Source: Cladorhizidae sp. MBARI D1340-BT2
Taxonomy: Eukaryota > Porifera > Demospongiae > Poecilosclerida > Cladorhizidae
NCBI GenBank assembly: GCA_028752905.1
Contig: JAQNBH010000011.1
Location: 17,887,909 to 17,951,908, forward strand
Direction: 5' to 3'
DNA: 64,000 nt
Shown here: one piece after another, positions 55,547 to 64,000 of the stretch
Position numbering within the stretch: the stretch's first letter is position 1
Layout of the letters: each line of letters begins with the position of its first letter
Program-made: the position numbers and the translations under genes
The notes under the pieces: model-generated
What the model was told of the DNA's origin: nothing
What the model saw: only the letters and a program-made list of their open reading frames with translations
Database searches by the model: none

Positions 55547-56402
55547 TGTCTGTGTTGGGTTGTGAGGGTGTTGGATTTATACTGTGGGGGCGGTAGATTT
55601 GGGAGCAGTTATGGCATGCTTTGTTCTGGTGTGTTAGGCAGGGGTTATGGTCTACTAGGTGGGAATTATGTCTAGGGGCCAGGTCATGATGTGTTTGGCG
55701 GGTATTATATCTATGGACATGGTTTCGGTAGGTTGGGCGGTGATCGTGTCTGGATGTTAGGCTGTGCAGAAATTATGGTAGGTTGGGCGGGAATTAGGTC
55801 TGGGATCTTGGTTCAAGTGCAGGGTATTGTATGCTTGGCGGAGATTGTATTGGGGGTTGGGTTTGGTAGGAGGGGTATTTGTAACCTGTAGGATGGGTTG
55901 TTCTTGTGGTGTGTGGGGGTGGTACAGTGTTTGGTTTTCTGGCAATGTGGGTTTTTTGTTTTGTGTCTGGCACGTGGGTTTTTGTATGTAGTGGTGCTGG
56001 GTCTGGGTTTGTGTGGAGTGTGTTGTGGATTTATTGGTGTGTTTTGTTTTTCTAGTTTTCTTCCTTTTGGTGAGGTGCGTGACATGTTTCTGGTGGTTAG
56101 TGTTTGTTTGCATATGGTTGATTGGTGTGGTTTGAAAAGGTTGATGGGTGCATTGACCTGGTCTTTTTTCTTTTGTTTAGTTGTTTGTAGTTTTTCATGC
56201 TGTTTGGTAATGTTAGCCTGTGTTAGTTTCGTGATTGTATTGAGTTGGTTCCTAATGTGAGGTTCTGCTTTATCTTGCATTTCTTGAATGGTGTGTGTGA
56301 GTTTGTCCTTTTCGTGTTGCATGTTGTTGTGTAGTGTTCTATTAGTGTGTCCATTAATTCATGCTCTGTTTTGTTTATTAGGTCCATGAATCTACTTTCT
56401 AT
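55547..56402 (-). pseudogene. RT-type ORF fragment B, first part (U4)
   Basis: Thr/Pro/His-rich tail and part of the coiled-coil region; the tail differs from U1-U3 by several small indels. It is cut at the GTTGG target site of the inserted retrotransposon and continues at 62220. Confidence 0.45.
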
Positions 56403-56407
56403 GTTGG

Positions 56408-56978
56408 TGTCAGAGATGGCACCCCCTCTGACTGTTGCTGAACAGGAGCCAGTGAACAAGAGTGAGAACGTGTTGACAGGATGTGCAATGGCTGTGTCGC
56501 CAGAAAGTGCACTCATGAGTACACAGAAACCTTTAAGGGCGAGGTCAAGAAGTTTCTAGAAGAACTTGTGCCCTCATCTGATTGGTTGACAGAAGGAATG
56601 GTGAACGTGACAGCAGGACCTAATAAGGAATAATAGAACGACTGTGGTGTGGGAGGATCGAACAGCTCGTAAAAAGGGACATTTGTAGATATAGAAGTTA
56701 GTTACAGCCGATGTGTATATTGAGTATTGCGTATTGCGTGTTATTGTTGTAGTGTGGGACGGTGCACCCGCTTTGCACCACTGTGTTTACTCTTGTCATA
56801 AAAGCCTAACTCAATTGATCAGTGATCAGGGTTACAGCAGCCTAGTGAGAGGTTGGCTGATTTTGGGTCGTCTAAGTAACAGGTGGATAGACTGTTAAAG
56901 GACTTCCATCGTGGAGATTGCTGATACTGCCTGGCGGAGCAACGTGTAGTTGTAGCAGGAGTACCAGGATCCCTCACA
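56408..56978 (+). repeat. Gmr1-like 5' LTR
   Basis: 571 bp, TGTCAGAGATGG...ATCCCTCACA. Longer than the 3' copy mainly through GATATAGAAGTTA and TATTGAGTATTGCG-type indels near 56690-56740. Confidence 0.95.
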
Positions 56979-57002
56979 TTGGTGGCAGTGGTGGGATTCA
57001 AA
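56979..57002 (+). promoter_or_regulatory. Primer binding site, tRNA-Leu-like
   Basis: TGGTGGCAGTGGTGGGATTC begins one base after the 5' LTR. It is the inverse of a tRNA-Leu 3' half ending ...GCTGCCACCA as I remember the animal Leu(AAG/TAG) type; the match covers the acceptor stem and part of the T arm. Confidence 0.7.
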
Positions 57003-57214
57003 GATTCGGACCTTGTGATCCCCTACCAAGTGAAGTTGGCCAGAGAGGTGAACTCCTAGTGAGAGGAGGTTCACAGTAGGCTGAAGATTTTTTTTCCTTT
57101 CCCGAAGTCACACAAGCAGGTGTGATTTCTTGAACGTTGCTGGGTTTTGATTGGATTTTGTTCACCATTGCCGGGTGTATCACGTAAGAACAATGCTCAG
57201 AAAGAATCTAGTTT

Positions 57215-58578
57215 ATGTCAGTGACCGAGAAGCACGAAGCAAGGTTGAGGACACTGAGAAGTAGAACGGAAGAACACTTACCTTCAACCAAAAGACAGCC
57301 AAGTATCATGGATCAATTCCTCGAGCAGATGTCTATTCTAGAGCGGAACAGAGTAGAAAGGGAATACGCCCTTCAAGAGAGGGAAGCTACCGAGAGAAGG
57401 AGGCCAGTGCTCAGAAGAAAGAAAGAGCCCGAGTGCAAGAACAAAGAGAGCTGGAGCTGCAAAATATGAAAGATCAACAAGAACGATTCGAGAGGATGAT
57501 GGAACAGGCACAAGGGGTTAGGCCAAGAATGCCACCCCCTCCACCTCCACCCAGACTATCGTTGCACAAATTTGTCGAGGGTACAGACAACATGGCTGCA
57601 TTCCTCGACACTTTCGAGGCAACAGCTACGGTCAGCGAGTGGCCAGTGTACCAGTGGTCCATTCATCTGAGAGGCTCCTTGTCTGGGGCAGGTCTACAAG
57701 CGGTGTCAGCCCTCCCAGCAGCTGAGCAAATTGACTGTGACAAGGTGAAGCAAGTGCTCCGATCAGTGTACAAGATCTCCACTGAGACCTACAGAAAGAG
57801 AATCTTCGGGCAGACCTTAAACCGAAGCAATCCAGAACAATGGTTGCGGAAGTACCAGCAGAGCTACAATCAGTGGCTGGACTCCTAACCAGAACTGGGT
57901 ACCCGAGAGATGGTGCTCATGGAGCTTGTGTTGGCGAGGCTCCCCAACTGGCTCGAAGTTCAGATTAGGAATCTGAATTGTTCGTCATATGACATGCTGT
58001 GTGAAGCAGCCATCCGTTACCTGGGGAATCAAACACCTAGAGGTGAGCGGTATGGAAGAAGCTACCCCTCAACACAGCATGGTGCGTCAACCATCCCAGG
58101 AGAAAGGGAACGATTCCCTGGAAAAAAGGAGAGAAAGAGTGATACCAACAGTACCAGCAATGGACCGCCTCCCTACTCCAAAGACCATTTTGAAAAACAG
58201 AAGTGTTTCAAGTGTGAGAAGCTTGGACACTTCCAACGGGACTGTCGTGTCAAGGTACCGCTCCCCAAGACCAAGCGCACCGAGTTTGGCCAGGTAGCCT
58301 CATTCTCGAGACAGACACTCCCCGACTGGACCAAGACCTTGAAAGTGAATGGAAGACAAGTGCGTGCACTGCTGGATACTGGCTGTACCGAGTCGTTGGT
58401 GCATCCCAGGTGTGTGGGAAAGGATGACTACCTGGGGTGGAAGATTCCCTACCATACAGCGTCTGACCGGAATAAGTGGTTCCCAGATGCCAGTGTGACC
58501 CTGGAGTTGGATGGCAAGGAGATAACCATACCGGTGGGAGTGTCCGAGCACCTAAGTGAAGACATGCTGATGGGATGA
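57215..58578 (+). pseudogene. Gmr1-like gag and protease
   Basis: Starts MSVTEKHEARLRTLRSRTEE. A charged coiled coil (ERNRVEREYALQEREA...) contains a frameshift near 57400. Then come a poly-Pro stretch (MPPPPPPPRLS), a capsid-like region (FVEGTDNMAAFLDTFEA; NPEQWLRKYQQSYNQW), an in-frame TAA at 57886, one CCHC knuckle (CFKCEKLGHFQRDC) and a retropepsin with LLDTGCTESLV. A TGA at 58576 (probably from CGA) ends this part; the frame continues in register beyond it. Gag forms the particle and protease cleaves the polyprotein in functional relatives. Confidence 0.88.
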
Positions 58579-60376
58579 GATGTTCCACACTTCCGAAGAT
58601 ACTTAAAGAGGGTACTGGAAGAAGACCGACCAGAGCCAGAACCAACCACTCCATCGACGACTCCGACCACCGAAGCAGGCATGATAGTCACCCGTGCCCA
58701 GCAGAAACAAAAAAAATCGCTCGAAAAAGCAGAACATCTGCAAGAGCAGCTGGACGGAGCTATCATGTCGGCTTCTCCACCGGTGGAAGAAGACAGCGAT
58801 GAGAGTAGCAACTCTGAAACTGATCAGAATGACCAGACTGAGGTTGTGGATACCTCCGGTTCGGAAGAGCTTCAGACTGACCAGACTGAGGTTGTGGATA
58901 CCTCCGGTTCGGAAGAGCTTCAGACTGACCAGACTGAGGTTGTGGATAGCTCCGGTTCGGAAGAGCTTCAGACTAACCAGCCGGACATCATTTCTCCGGA
59001 AGAACTGGGCAAAGCCCAAAGGTCTGACCCAACCCTTAAAGATATAAGAGAGAAAGTGGGCAAAGAGAACAGTCCGTATTTTTGGGAAAAAAGCTTACTT
59101 AAAAGAAAACCCTATACAAGCATGGGAAAACCCCTAGTTATTCTGCCCCAAGTAGTGCGAGTGAGAGCCTTGAGAATGGCACATAACTCACCAGTCGCGG
59201 GTCACTTCGGTAGAGAGAGAACTATGAAAGCCCTAAGGGAGAGAGTTGATTGGCCAGGGATGAATACAGATGTCAACAAGATGTGTGCGTCGTGTGCAGT
59301 GTGCCAAAAGAGTAAACCGGCTTTATTATCCAAAGCCCCTCTCCACCCTTTACCCATCATACGCCAGAATTACCATGGACGTATTTGGCCCCTTACGAAG
59401 AACGAAGGCGGGTAATAAGTACATATTGGTCGTAATGGACTACTCTTCTAAATGGCCTGAGGCCTATGCAATGAGAAATACCACAAGTGAGACAGTTGTA
59501 AAATGCTTAATTGACCTAACATCAAGGGTGGGAATCCCGGAAGAGTTACGTACAGACAACGGGTCAAATTTTGTATCGAAGACCATGAAGAGTTATTGCA
59601 AAGCCATGGGTATCAAACAAATAAAGATCTCCCCTTACCACCCTCAGACCGACGGCATGGTCGAAAGATTCAATGCTACCCTAAGGGCCTTACTGAAGAA
59701 GCTAACGCAGAGTCCCGGAGTGGAATAGGATATGTGTCTTCCCTACTTGTTGTATGCTTACCGTGGCACAGTACACAAGACTAAAGGTTTCTCACCTTAC
59801 CAGATGCTGTTTGGGAGGGTGATGAGGATGCCTTTAGATACCATGGTTCGGTTTTGGAAGGAGAAGGGAGAGAACACATCAGTAGAGTTTGTGCATGCTC
59901 TCAAGAGCAACATCGAGGTTGTGAGAGAGTTGGCTCTAGAGAGAGAGACCAAAGAAAAGAAGGCACAGAAACATCATTACGACAAGAAGGCAGTAGTGCG
60001 TGACTTTGAGGTGGGAGACTATGTGCTGGTGTTTAGGCCCATAAAAATGGCTAAACTCCTCAACCAGTGGCAGGGACCCTACCTCATCTCCAAGAAGATC
60101 ACTGATGTGACGTACCAGGTGGACCTGAGTATGACGGGGAAAAGGTTCCGGACCTTCCATGTCAACAGCATTAGAAGGTGGACTTCCCAAGCTCCTGCTG
60201 CATTCATGACTTTGGATGAAGAAGAAGTGAATGAGCAGGAGGAGCCACCAGAAGAGTCCGACAACCTAACCAACCAACAGAAAGAAGAACTACAAGAGTT
60301 ACAAGAGAGTTTTCGAGATGTCATTCAGGATGTGCCAGGAAAGACTGATCTAGTAGAACATGCCATCCCTACATAG
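58579..60376 (+). pseudogene. Gmr1-like integrase (upstream of RT)
   Basis: After a linker with three 48-bp repeats (16 residues, DQTEVVDTSGSEELQT, 58831-58974) come the zinc-binding region (H in AHNSPVAGHFGRE, then CASCAVCQKSK), a frameshift near 59370, and the catalytic core: Asp in TMDVFGPLRR, Asp in RTDNGSNFVS, Glu in GMVERFNATLRA. A TAG at 59726 probably replaces Trp. The C-terminal GPY/F-type module is visible as WQGPYLISKKI and FRTFHVNSIRRW. No chromodomain is apparent. A TAG at 60374 separates it from RT in the same frame. Confidence 0.92.
58831..58974 (+). repeat. 48-bp coding repeat x3
   Basis: Three head-to-tail 48-bp units (58831, 58879, 58927) encoding an acidic 16-residue motif between protease and integrase. 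Nearly identical to each other, so a recent expansion. Confidence 0.93.
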
Positions 60377-61666
60377 GATGCACTTCCAATCAGACTTCCA
60401 CCATACCGGCTGGCACATCATTCCAAAGAGTTCCTCAGGGAGGAGATTGCTATACTTTTGGAACAAGATATCATCGAACCTTCTAGAAGTCTGTGGGCGG
60501 CCCCAATAGTGCTGGTAGCCAAGAAAGATGGTGGCAAGAGAATGTGTGTGGATTACCGCAAGTTGAATGCCATCACTCTTGGTGACCCCTACCCACTTCC
60601 CCACATTGATGAGCTGATTGATGGCATCGGGTCTTCTCAATACATAACGACCCTGGACCTCACCAAGGGATATCACCAAGTCCAAGTAGCTCCAGAAGAC
60701 ATTGAGAAGACAGCGTTTGTCACACCATTCGGCAAATACCAGTTCAAGACAATGCCTTTTGGCCTGGTATCAGCTCCATCAACCTTCCAGCATCTTATAG
60801 ATCAGGTGCTGGAAGGACTTCACAATTACTCAGTCGCTTATCTCGACGACATACTGGTGCATAGTGCGTCTTGGGAAGAGCACACATATGGCATCTCAAC
60901 CAGGTATTCGAAAGATTGAGAAGGGCTGGATTAAAGATTAAGAAGAAGTGCCACTTCGCTGCCAACACATGTGTTTATCTGGGCCATGTAGTGGGAGGTG
61001 GTGCTGTGAAACCCATGCAGAACAAAGTAGCAGCGGTACGTGACTTTGTTCAACCCAAGACAAAGAAACAGATGAGGTCTTTCTTGGGCCTCTGTGGGTA
61101 CTACAGGAAATTTGTGCCACAGTTTTCAACCATAGCAAGCCCATTGTCGGACTTAACGAAGAAGGATAGACCTAATATCATACTGTGGTCACCAAAGTGC
61201 CAGGAGGCATTCCAGAAGTTGAAGAAAACATTATCAAGAGCACCAGTTTTAGTAACCCCAGACTGGACAAAACCATTTGTTTTACAAACGGACGCATCTG
61301 GCACAGGCTTGGGGTTTGTACTAAGTCAGATAAATGAAGAGGGTGAAGAGCATCCATTAGCATTTGGATCAAGAAAACTACATCCCAGGGAGATCAACTA
61401 CTCGGCTATTGAGCGAGAAGCTCTTGCCATAGTCAAGGGAATACAACACTTCCGAATCTACTTGGAAGGTGCTCATTTTACCATGGAAACTGATCACAAC
61501 CCCCTCACACATCTGGCTACATTGAAAGATAGCCATGGCAGGTTGGCACGTTGGGCATTGGCACTACAGCCATATGACTTTAAAGTAATTCATCGTAGTG
61601 GCTATGCAAACGCTAACGCTGATGGACTGTCCAGAGATCAGGATTCTCCATTTCAGGGGGGAGGGA
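60377..61666 (+). pseudogene. Gmr1-like reverse transcriptase and RNase H
   Basis: RT motifs in order: LEQDIIEPSRSLWAAPIVLV, KKDGGKRMCVDYRKLNAIT, TTLDLTKGYHQVQVAPED (catalytic Asp), FGLVSAPSTFQ, and the VAYLDDILVHS box (YLDD). One extra base near 60885 shifts the frame before VFERLRRAGLK. The connection (SFLGLCGYYRKFVPQ) and RNase H (LQTDASGTGLGFVL, NYSAIEREALAIV, TDHNPLTHL, NADGLSRDQD) follow. The open frame runs on into the 3' LTR to a stop at 61818. Sequence type is Ty3/gypsy. Confidence 0.93.
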
Positions 61667-62214
61667 TGTCAGAGATGGCACCCCCTCTGACTGTTGCTGA
61701 ACAGGAGCCAGTGAACAAGAGTGAGAACGTGTTGACAGGATGTGCAATGGCTGTGTCGCCAGAAAGTGCACTCATGAGTACACAGAAACCTTTAAGGGCG
61801 AGGTCAAGAAGTTTCTAGAAGAACTTGTGCCCTCATCTGATTGGTTGACGGAAGTAATGGTGAACGTTACAGCAGGACCTAATAAGGAATAATAGAACGA
61901 CTGTGGTGTGGGAGGATCGAACAGCTCGTAAAAAGGGACACTTGTAGTTAGTTACGGCCGATGTGTATTGCGTGTTATTGTTGTAGTGTGTGGGACGGTG
62001 CACCAGCTTTGCACCACTGTGTTTACTCTTGTCATAAAAGCCTAACTCAATTGATCAGTGATCAGGGATACAGCAGCCTAGTAAGAGGTTGGCTGATTTT
62101 GGGTCGTCTAAGTAACAGGTGGATAGACTGTTAAAGGACTTCCGTCGTGGAGATTGCTGATACTGCCTGGCGGAGCAACGTGTAGTTGTAGCAGGAGTAC
62201 CAGGATCCCTCACA
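61667..62214 (+). repeat. Gmr1-like 3' LTR
   Basis: 548 bp, preceded by TTTCAGGGGGGAGGGA (polypurine tract) and followed by the GTTGG duplication. Confidence 0.95.
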
Positions 62215-62219
62215 GTTGG

Positions 62220-63172
62220 TCAGGTTTTTCTGCATTGCTGAGAATTTTTTTTTGATGCAGAGGCCTTTGGGGATGAGTCCAGTTCTCATGCATTCTTCCA
62301 GGAAGTCAGTCAGTGTAATTTTAGCCCTTGTTGTATCGTTTCCTTAGGTGTAGTAGGTGCGTGCTAGGTGATTCTTCTACATTATTGTCTGTATTGTCAA
62401 TGTTATTTGGTATGTCTGTACTGTCTGTGTTTGGGTTTCCACAATGGCACCTGTGGGGGAGGGGGACAGCCTGATGGCTGACCAAATATTGGGGGCTCTG
62501 GCCCAGAGCCAGAGGATTACCACTCCTCCCAGCATGCCCATGGTCTCGGATTTGGTCCTGCTTGGGCTGGCGGCTAGGATCGGTAGCCAGAGGGATATTC
62601 CTCTGGCAGGACCATGGTCTGCGATTTGGTCAGGGGACCTATCTTCCAGCATGGGCATGTGTATGGATGCAACCTGTGAGTCGGTCTGTTGGAGGAAGCT
62701 GTCTGTAGCATTAAGGTAATGTCTTAAGGTTGAGTACCCTTCCGGGAGGAAGAAGCTATCTGTGCTGTAATTATTATTAGTGTGTGTGTGTGGCAACTCA
62801 TTAGTTGAGTTGCCCGAGGCCATGCAGAAGAATATCCTGTTCTTTCTTCCAGCAAGCGATAGTGATGGTGTTGTGGATGTGGAGCGATCGGAGGGGCCGC
62901 TTGTGGGGGAAAGGCCTTCCTTGTCACCAGTCCTGGGTTGGAGCCCCTGTCCTCTATCCTGCAGGGAGAGGCTGTTTAGTGCTAGGTCGTGACAGTACAT
63001 CGCAGGTCGTAGAGGACTTATCAGTAGTTACCCTCAAATAATTCTGGTTGAATTTTGACAAGATAGATAAATTCTTATTCAACAAAGCTTTTGATACTTG
63101 TGGGGTATCTTCGTCAGTACTTAAGAATGAGAGGATCTGTGCATATGAAGGTTGGCGAGAATGTGTTTGCAC
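62220..63172 (-). pseudogene. RT-type ORF fragment B, second part (U4)
   Basis: Continues the ORF cut at 56402. It has the same N-terminal MQTHSRQPSYAQILSFLSTD start at 63172, with a private insertion near 62770-62818 (GTGTGTGTGTGG, CTCATTAGTTGAG) and small deletions. Confidence 0.45.
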
Positions 63173-63991
63173 TTATGCTATAGGTTCGTGGTGGATGGTG
63201 CGAGTGACAATTCAGTCAGTGGGGTGGTGTGAGTGTTGACATAGTGAGTGGGTGGTGTGAGTGATGATTAGTGAGTGGGTGGTACAGGTTTTGGTTGGGC
63301 TAGCAGAGAAGGGAAAAAACTGAGAAACTGAGAAAAACCCTTTTTAGCAAAAGCACAGAGCTCAGAAACTAGCCCTCTCTTCATTTTGGGGGGAATCTGT
63401 CATGATAAGCGCTCTGTTTTGTGGGTCTGTCATATGACATGTGTTCCGTGCTTTGTGGAGGTTCTTGGTGTCCCTAGAGCTTGGTTTCTTGGTGCTTTGT
63501 GATGCTTTGTGGAAGTTCTTGATGTCCCTCTGAGCTTGGCATGTTGGTACTTTGTGGAGGTTTTTGGTGTCCCTCGAGTTTGGCTTGTTGTTTGTGGAGG
63601 TTCTTGGTGTCTGTCAAGGATCTCCACAGACTCACCCTGACTGAGAGAGAACCACACGGGTTGTCAGATCTACAGGCCAGCGGAAGTGTCTCGAACATTG
63701 ATGAACCACACAGGTTGCCAAATGGCTCAGACAAGTCAACTGAGGAGAAGGATGCTGATTGGTCAGAGACTCATGTCGGGGAAGTCACTCCAGAATACCA
63801 AACATGGTCATTTTGGGTGAGACTGCGGACACGTCTGACGAGGGATGACGTGACGAGAGAGACGAGTGGAAAAATAAGAACTTTGATAGATTTATGTGTG
63901 ATTAGGACTTTTGAGAACTGAGAGTAGTTGCATTGTTGTTCAATTAAAAGGCGGCGCACCTCATTTGTGCCTTGTTTGTAATTAAAGCTAT
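63173..63991. repeat. Non-coding part of U4
   Basis: Same as 26226-26990 in U1, with the CTTTGTGGAGGTTCTTGGTG minisatellite expanded by one unit (63450-63620). No gene. Confidence 0.65.
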
Positions 63992-63995
63992 TTAA

Positions 63996-64000
63996 CCCTT
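63996..64000. mobile_element. Start of a second piggyBac-like insertion
   Basis: U1-U3 read CTATTTAAGGCCAG at this point; U4 reads CTATTTAA then CCCTT to the window end. TTAA (63992-63995) followed by CCCTT equals the first bases of the element at 32554. Only five bases are visible. Confidence 0.5.

Larger units (their letters stand above)
56408..62214 (+). mobile_element. Gmr1-like Ty3 retrotransposon (integrase before RT)
   Basis: 5807 bp with LTRs 56408-56978 and 61667-62214, target duplication GTTGG (56403-56407, 62215-62219), a tRNA-Leu-like primer site and a purine tract ending GGGGGGAGGGA. Coding order is gag (coiled coil, CCHC), protease, integrase, reverse transcriptase, RNase H. 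RT and RNase H are clearly Ty3/gypsy-like, so the integrase-first order is that of the Gmr1 group, not of ordinary Ty3 elements. Four in-frame stops and three frameshifts make this copy defective. The LTRs differ by about 10 substitutions (my count by eye, roughly 2%) plus 23 bp net indels, so it is fairly young. Confidence 0.93.
52872..64000. repeat. Array unit U4 (interrupted, continues past the window)
   Basis: Fourth unit, split at 56403-56407 by the Gmr1-like retrotransposon and resuming at 62215. In hAT-1 it shares variants with U1 rather than with the U2/U3 pair. It is cut off at the window end just after TTAA 63992-63995. Confidence 0.9.

Noticed and set aside
56979..57002. tRNA-Leu gene
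   Set aside because: Only the inverse of a tRNA 3' end is present, directly after an LTR; this is a primer binding site.
61667..62214. Envelope-like ORF in the Gmr1-like element
   Set aside because: RNase H runs directly into the polypurine tract and LTR; there is no space for an additional gene.

Overview
The window is a nest of transposable elements. I see no convincing single-copy cellular gene, rRNA, tRNA gene or CRISPR. Intron-bearing transposases, animal-type element superfamilies (Tc1/mariner, Merlin, hAT, piggyBac, Ty3/gypsy), tRNA-Leu-like primer binding sites and abundant minisatellites indicate an invertebrate animal genome. A sponge or cnidarian is my guess from the families present; the sequence does not prove it.

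Left part (1-11760). A 49-bp minisatellite (554-5935) is interrupted at a TA by a 4507-bp Tc1-like transposon (1185-5691). This transposon has two tail-to-tail genes: a three-exon, 335-residue DD34E transposase (minus strand) and a seven-exon, 362-residue BEN-domain protein (plus strand). Both read open under consistent splice phases, making this the best-preserved element here. Beyond it lie non-coding repeats, a foldback, a 27-30-bp minisatellite and a decayed hAT copy.

Middle part (11760-16538). A transposon-like unit with about 50-bp inverted ends carries a DUF7869-like protein of unproven function. A separate TA-flanked DDE transposon (13341-15547) splits its reading frame.

Right part (16136-64000). 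A tandem array of a composite unit of about 9 kb is present as a short tail (U0) plus four copies (U1-U4). Each unit holds fragments of a reverse-transcriptase-type ORF split by a hAT element (hAT-1), minisatellites, a foldback and the N-terminal part of a second hAT (hAT-2). Between units, at one CACCC target site, sits a small Ty3/gypsy element with LTRs of about 110 bp. It is in reverse orientation in the first junction (G0) and forward in the next three (G1-G3). G0 carries RNase H and integrase but lacks the zinc knuckle and protease. G1-G3 carry gag and protease joined to the integrase tail. Later insertions are stacked on top: Merlin in G0 (8-bp TSD), a piggyBac derivative in G1 (TTAA), a 152-bp element in U1, and in U4 a 5.8-kb Ty3-type retrotransposon whose integrase lies upstream of its reverse transcriptase (Gmr1-like order). 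The last five bases appear to start another piggyBac copy.

Apart from the two genes of the Tc1-like element, essentially every coding region shows frameshifts, stops or deletions. Breaks and deletions shared between units give a relative chronology; U2 and U3 are the closest pair.
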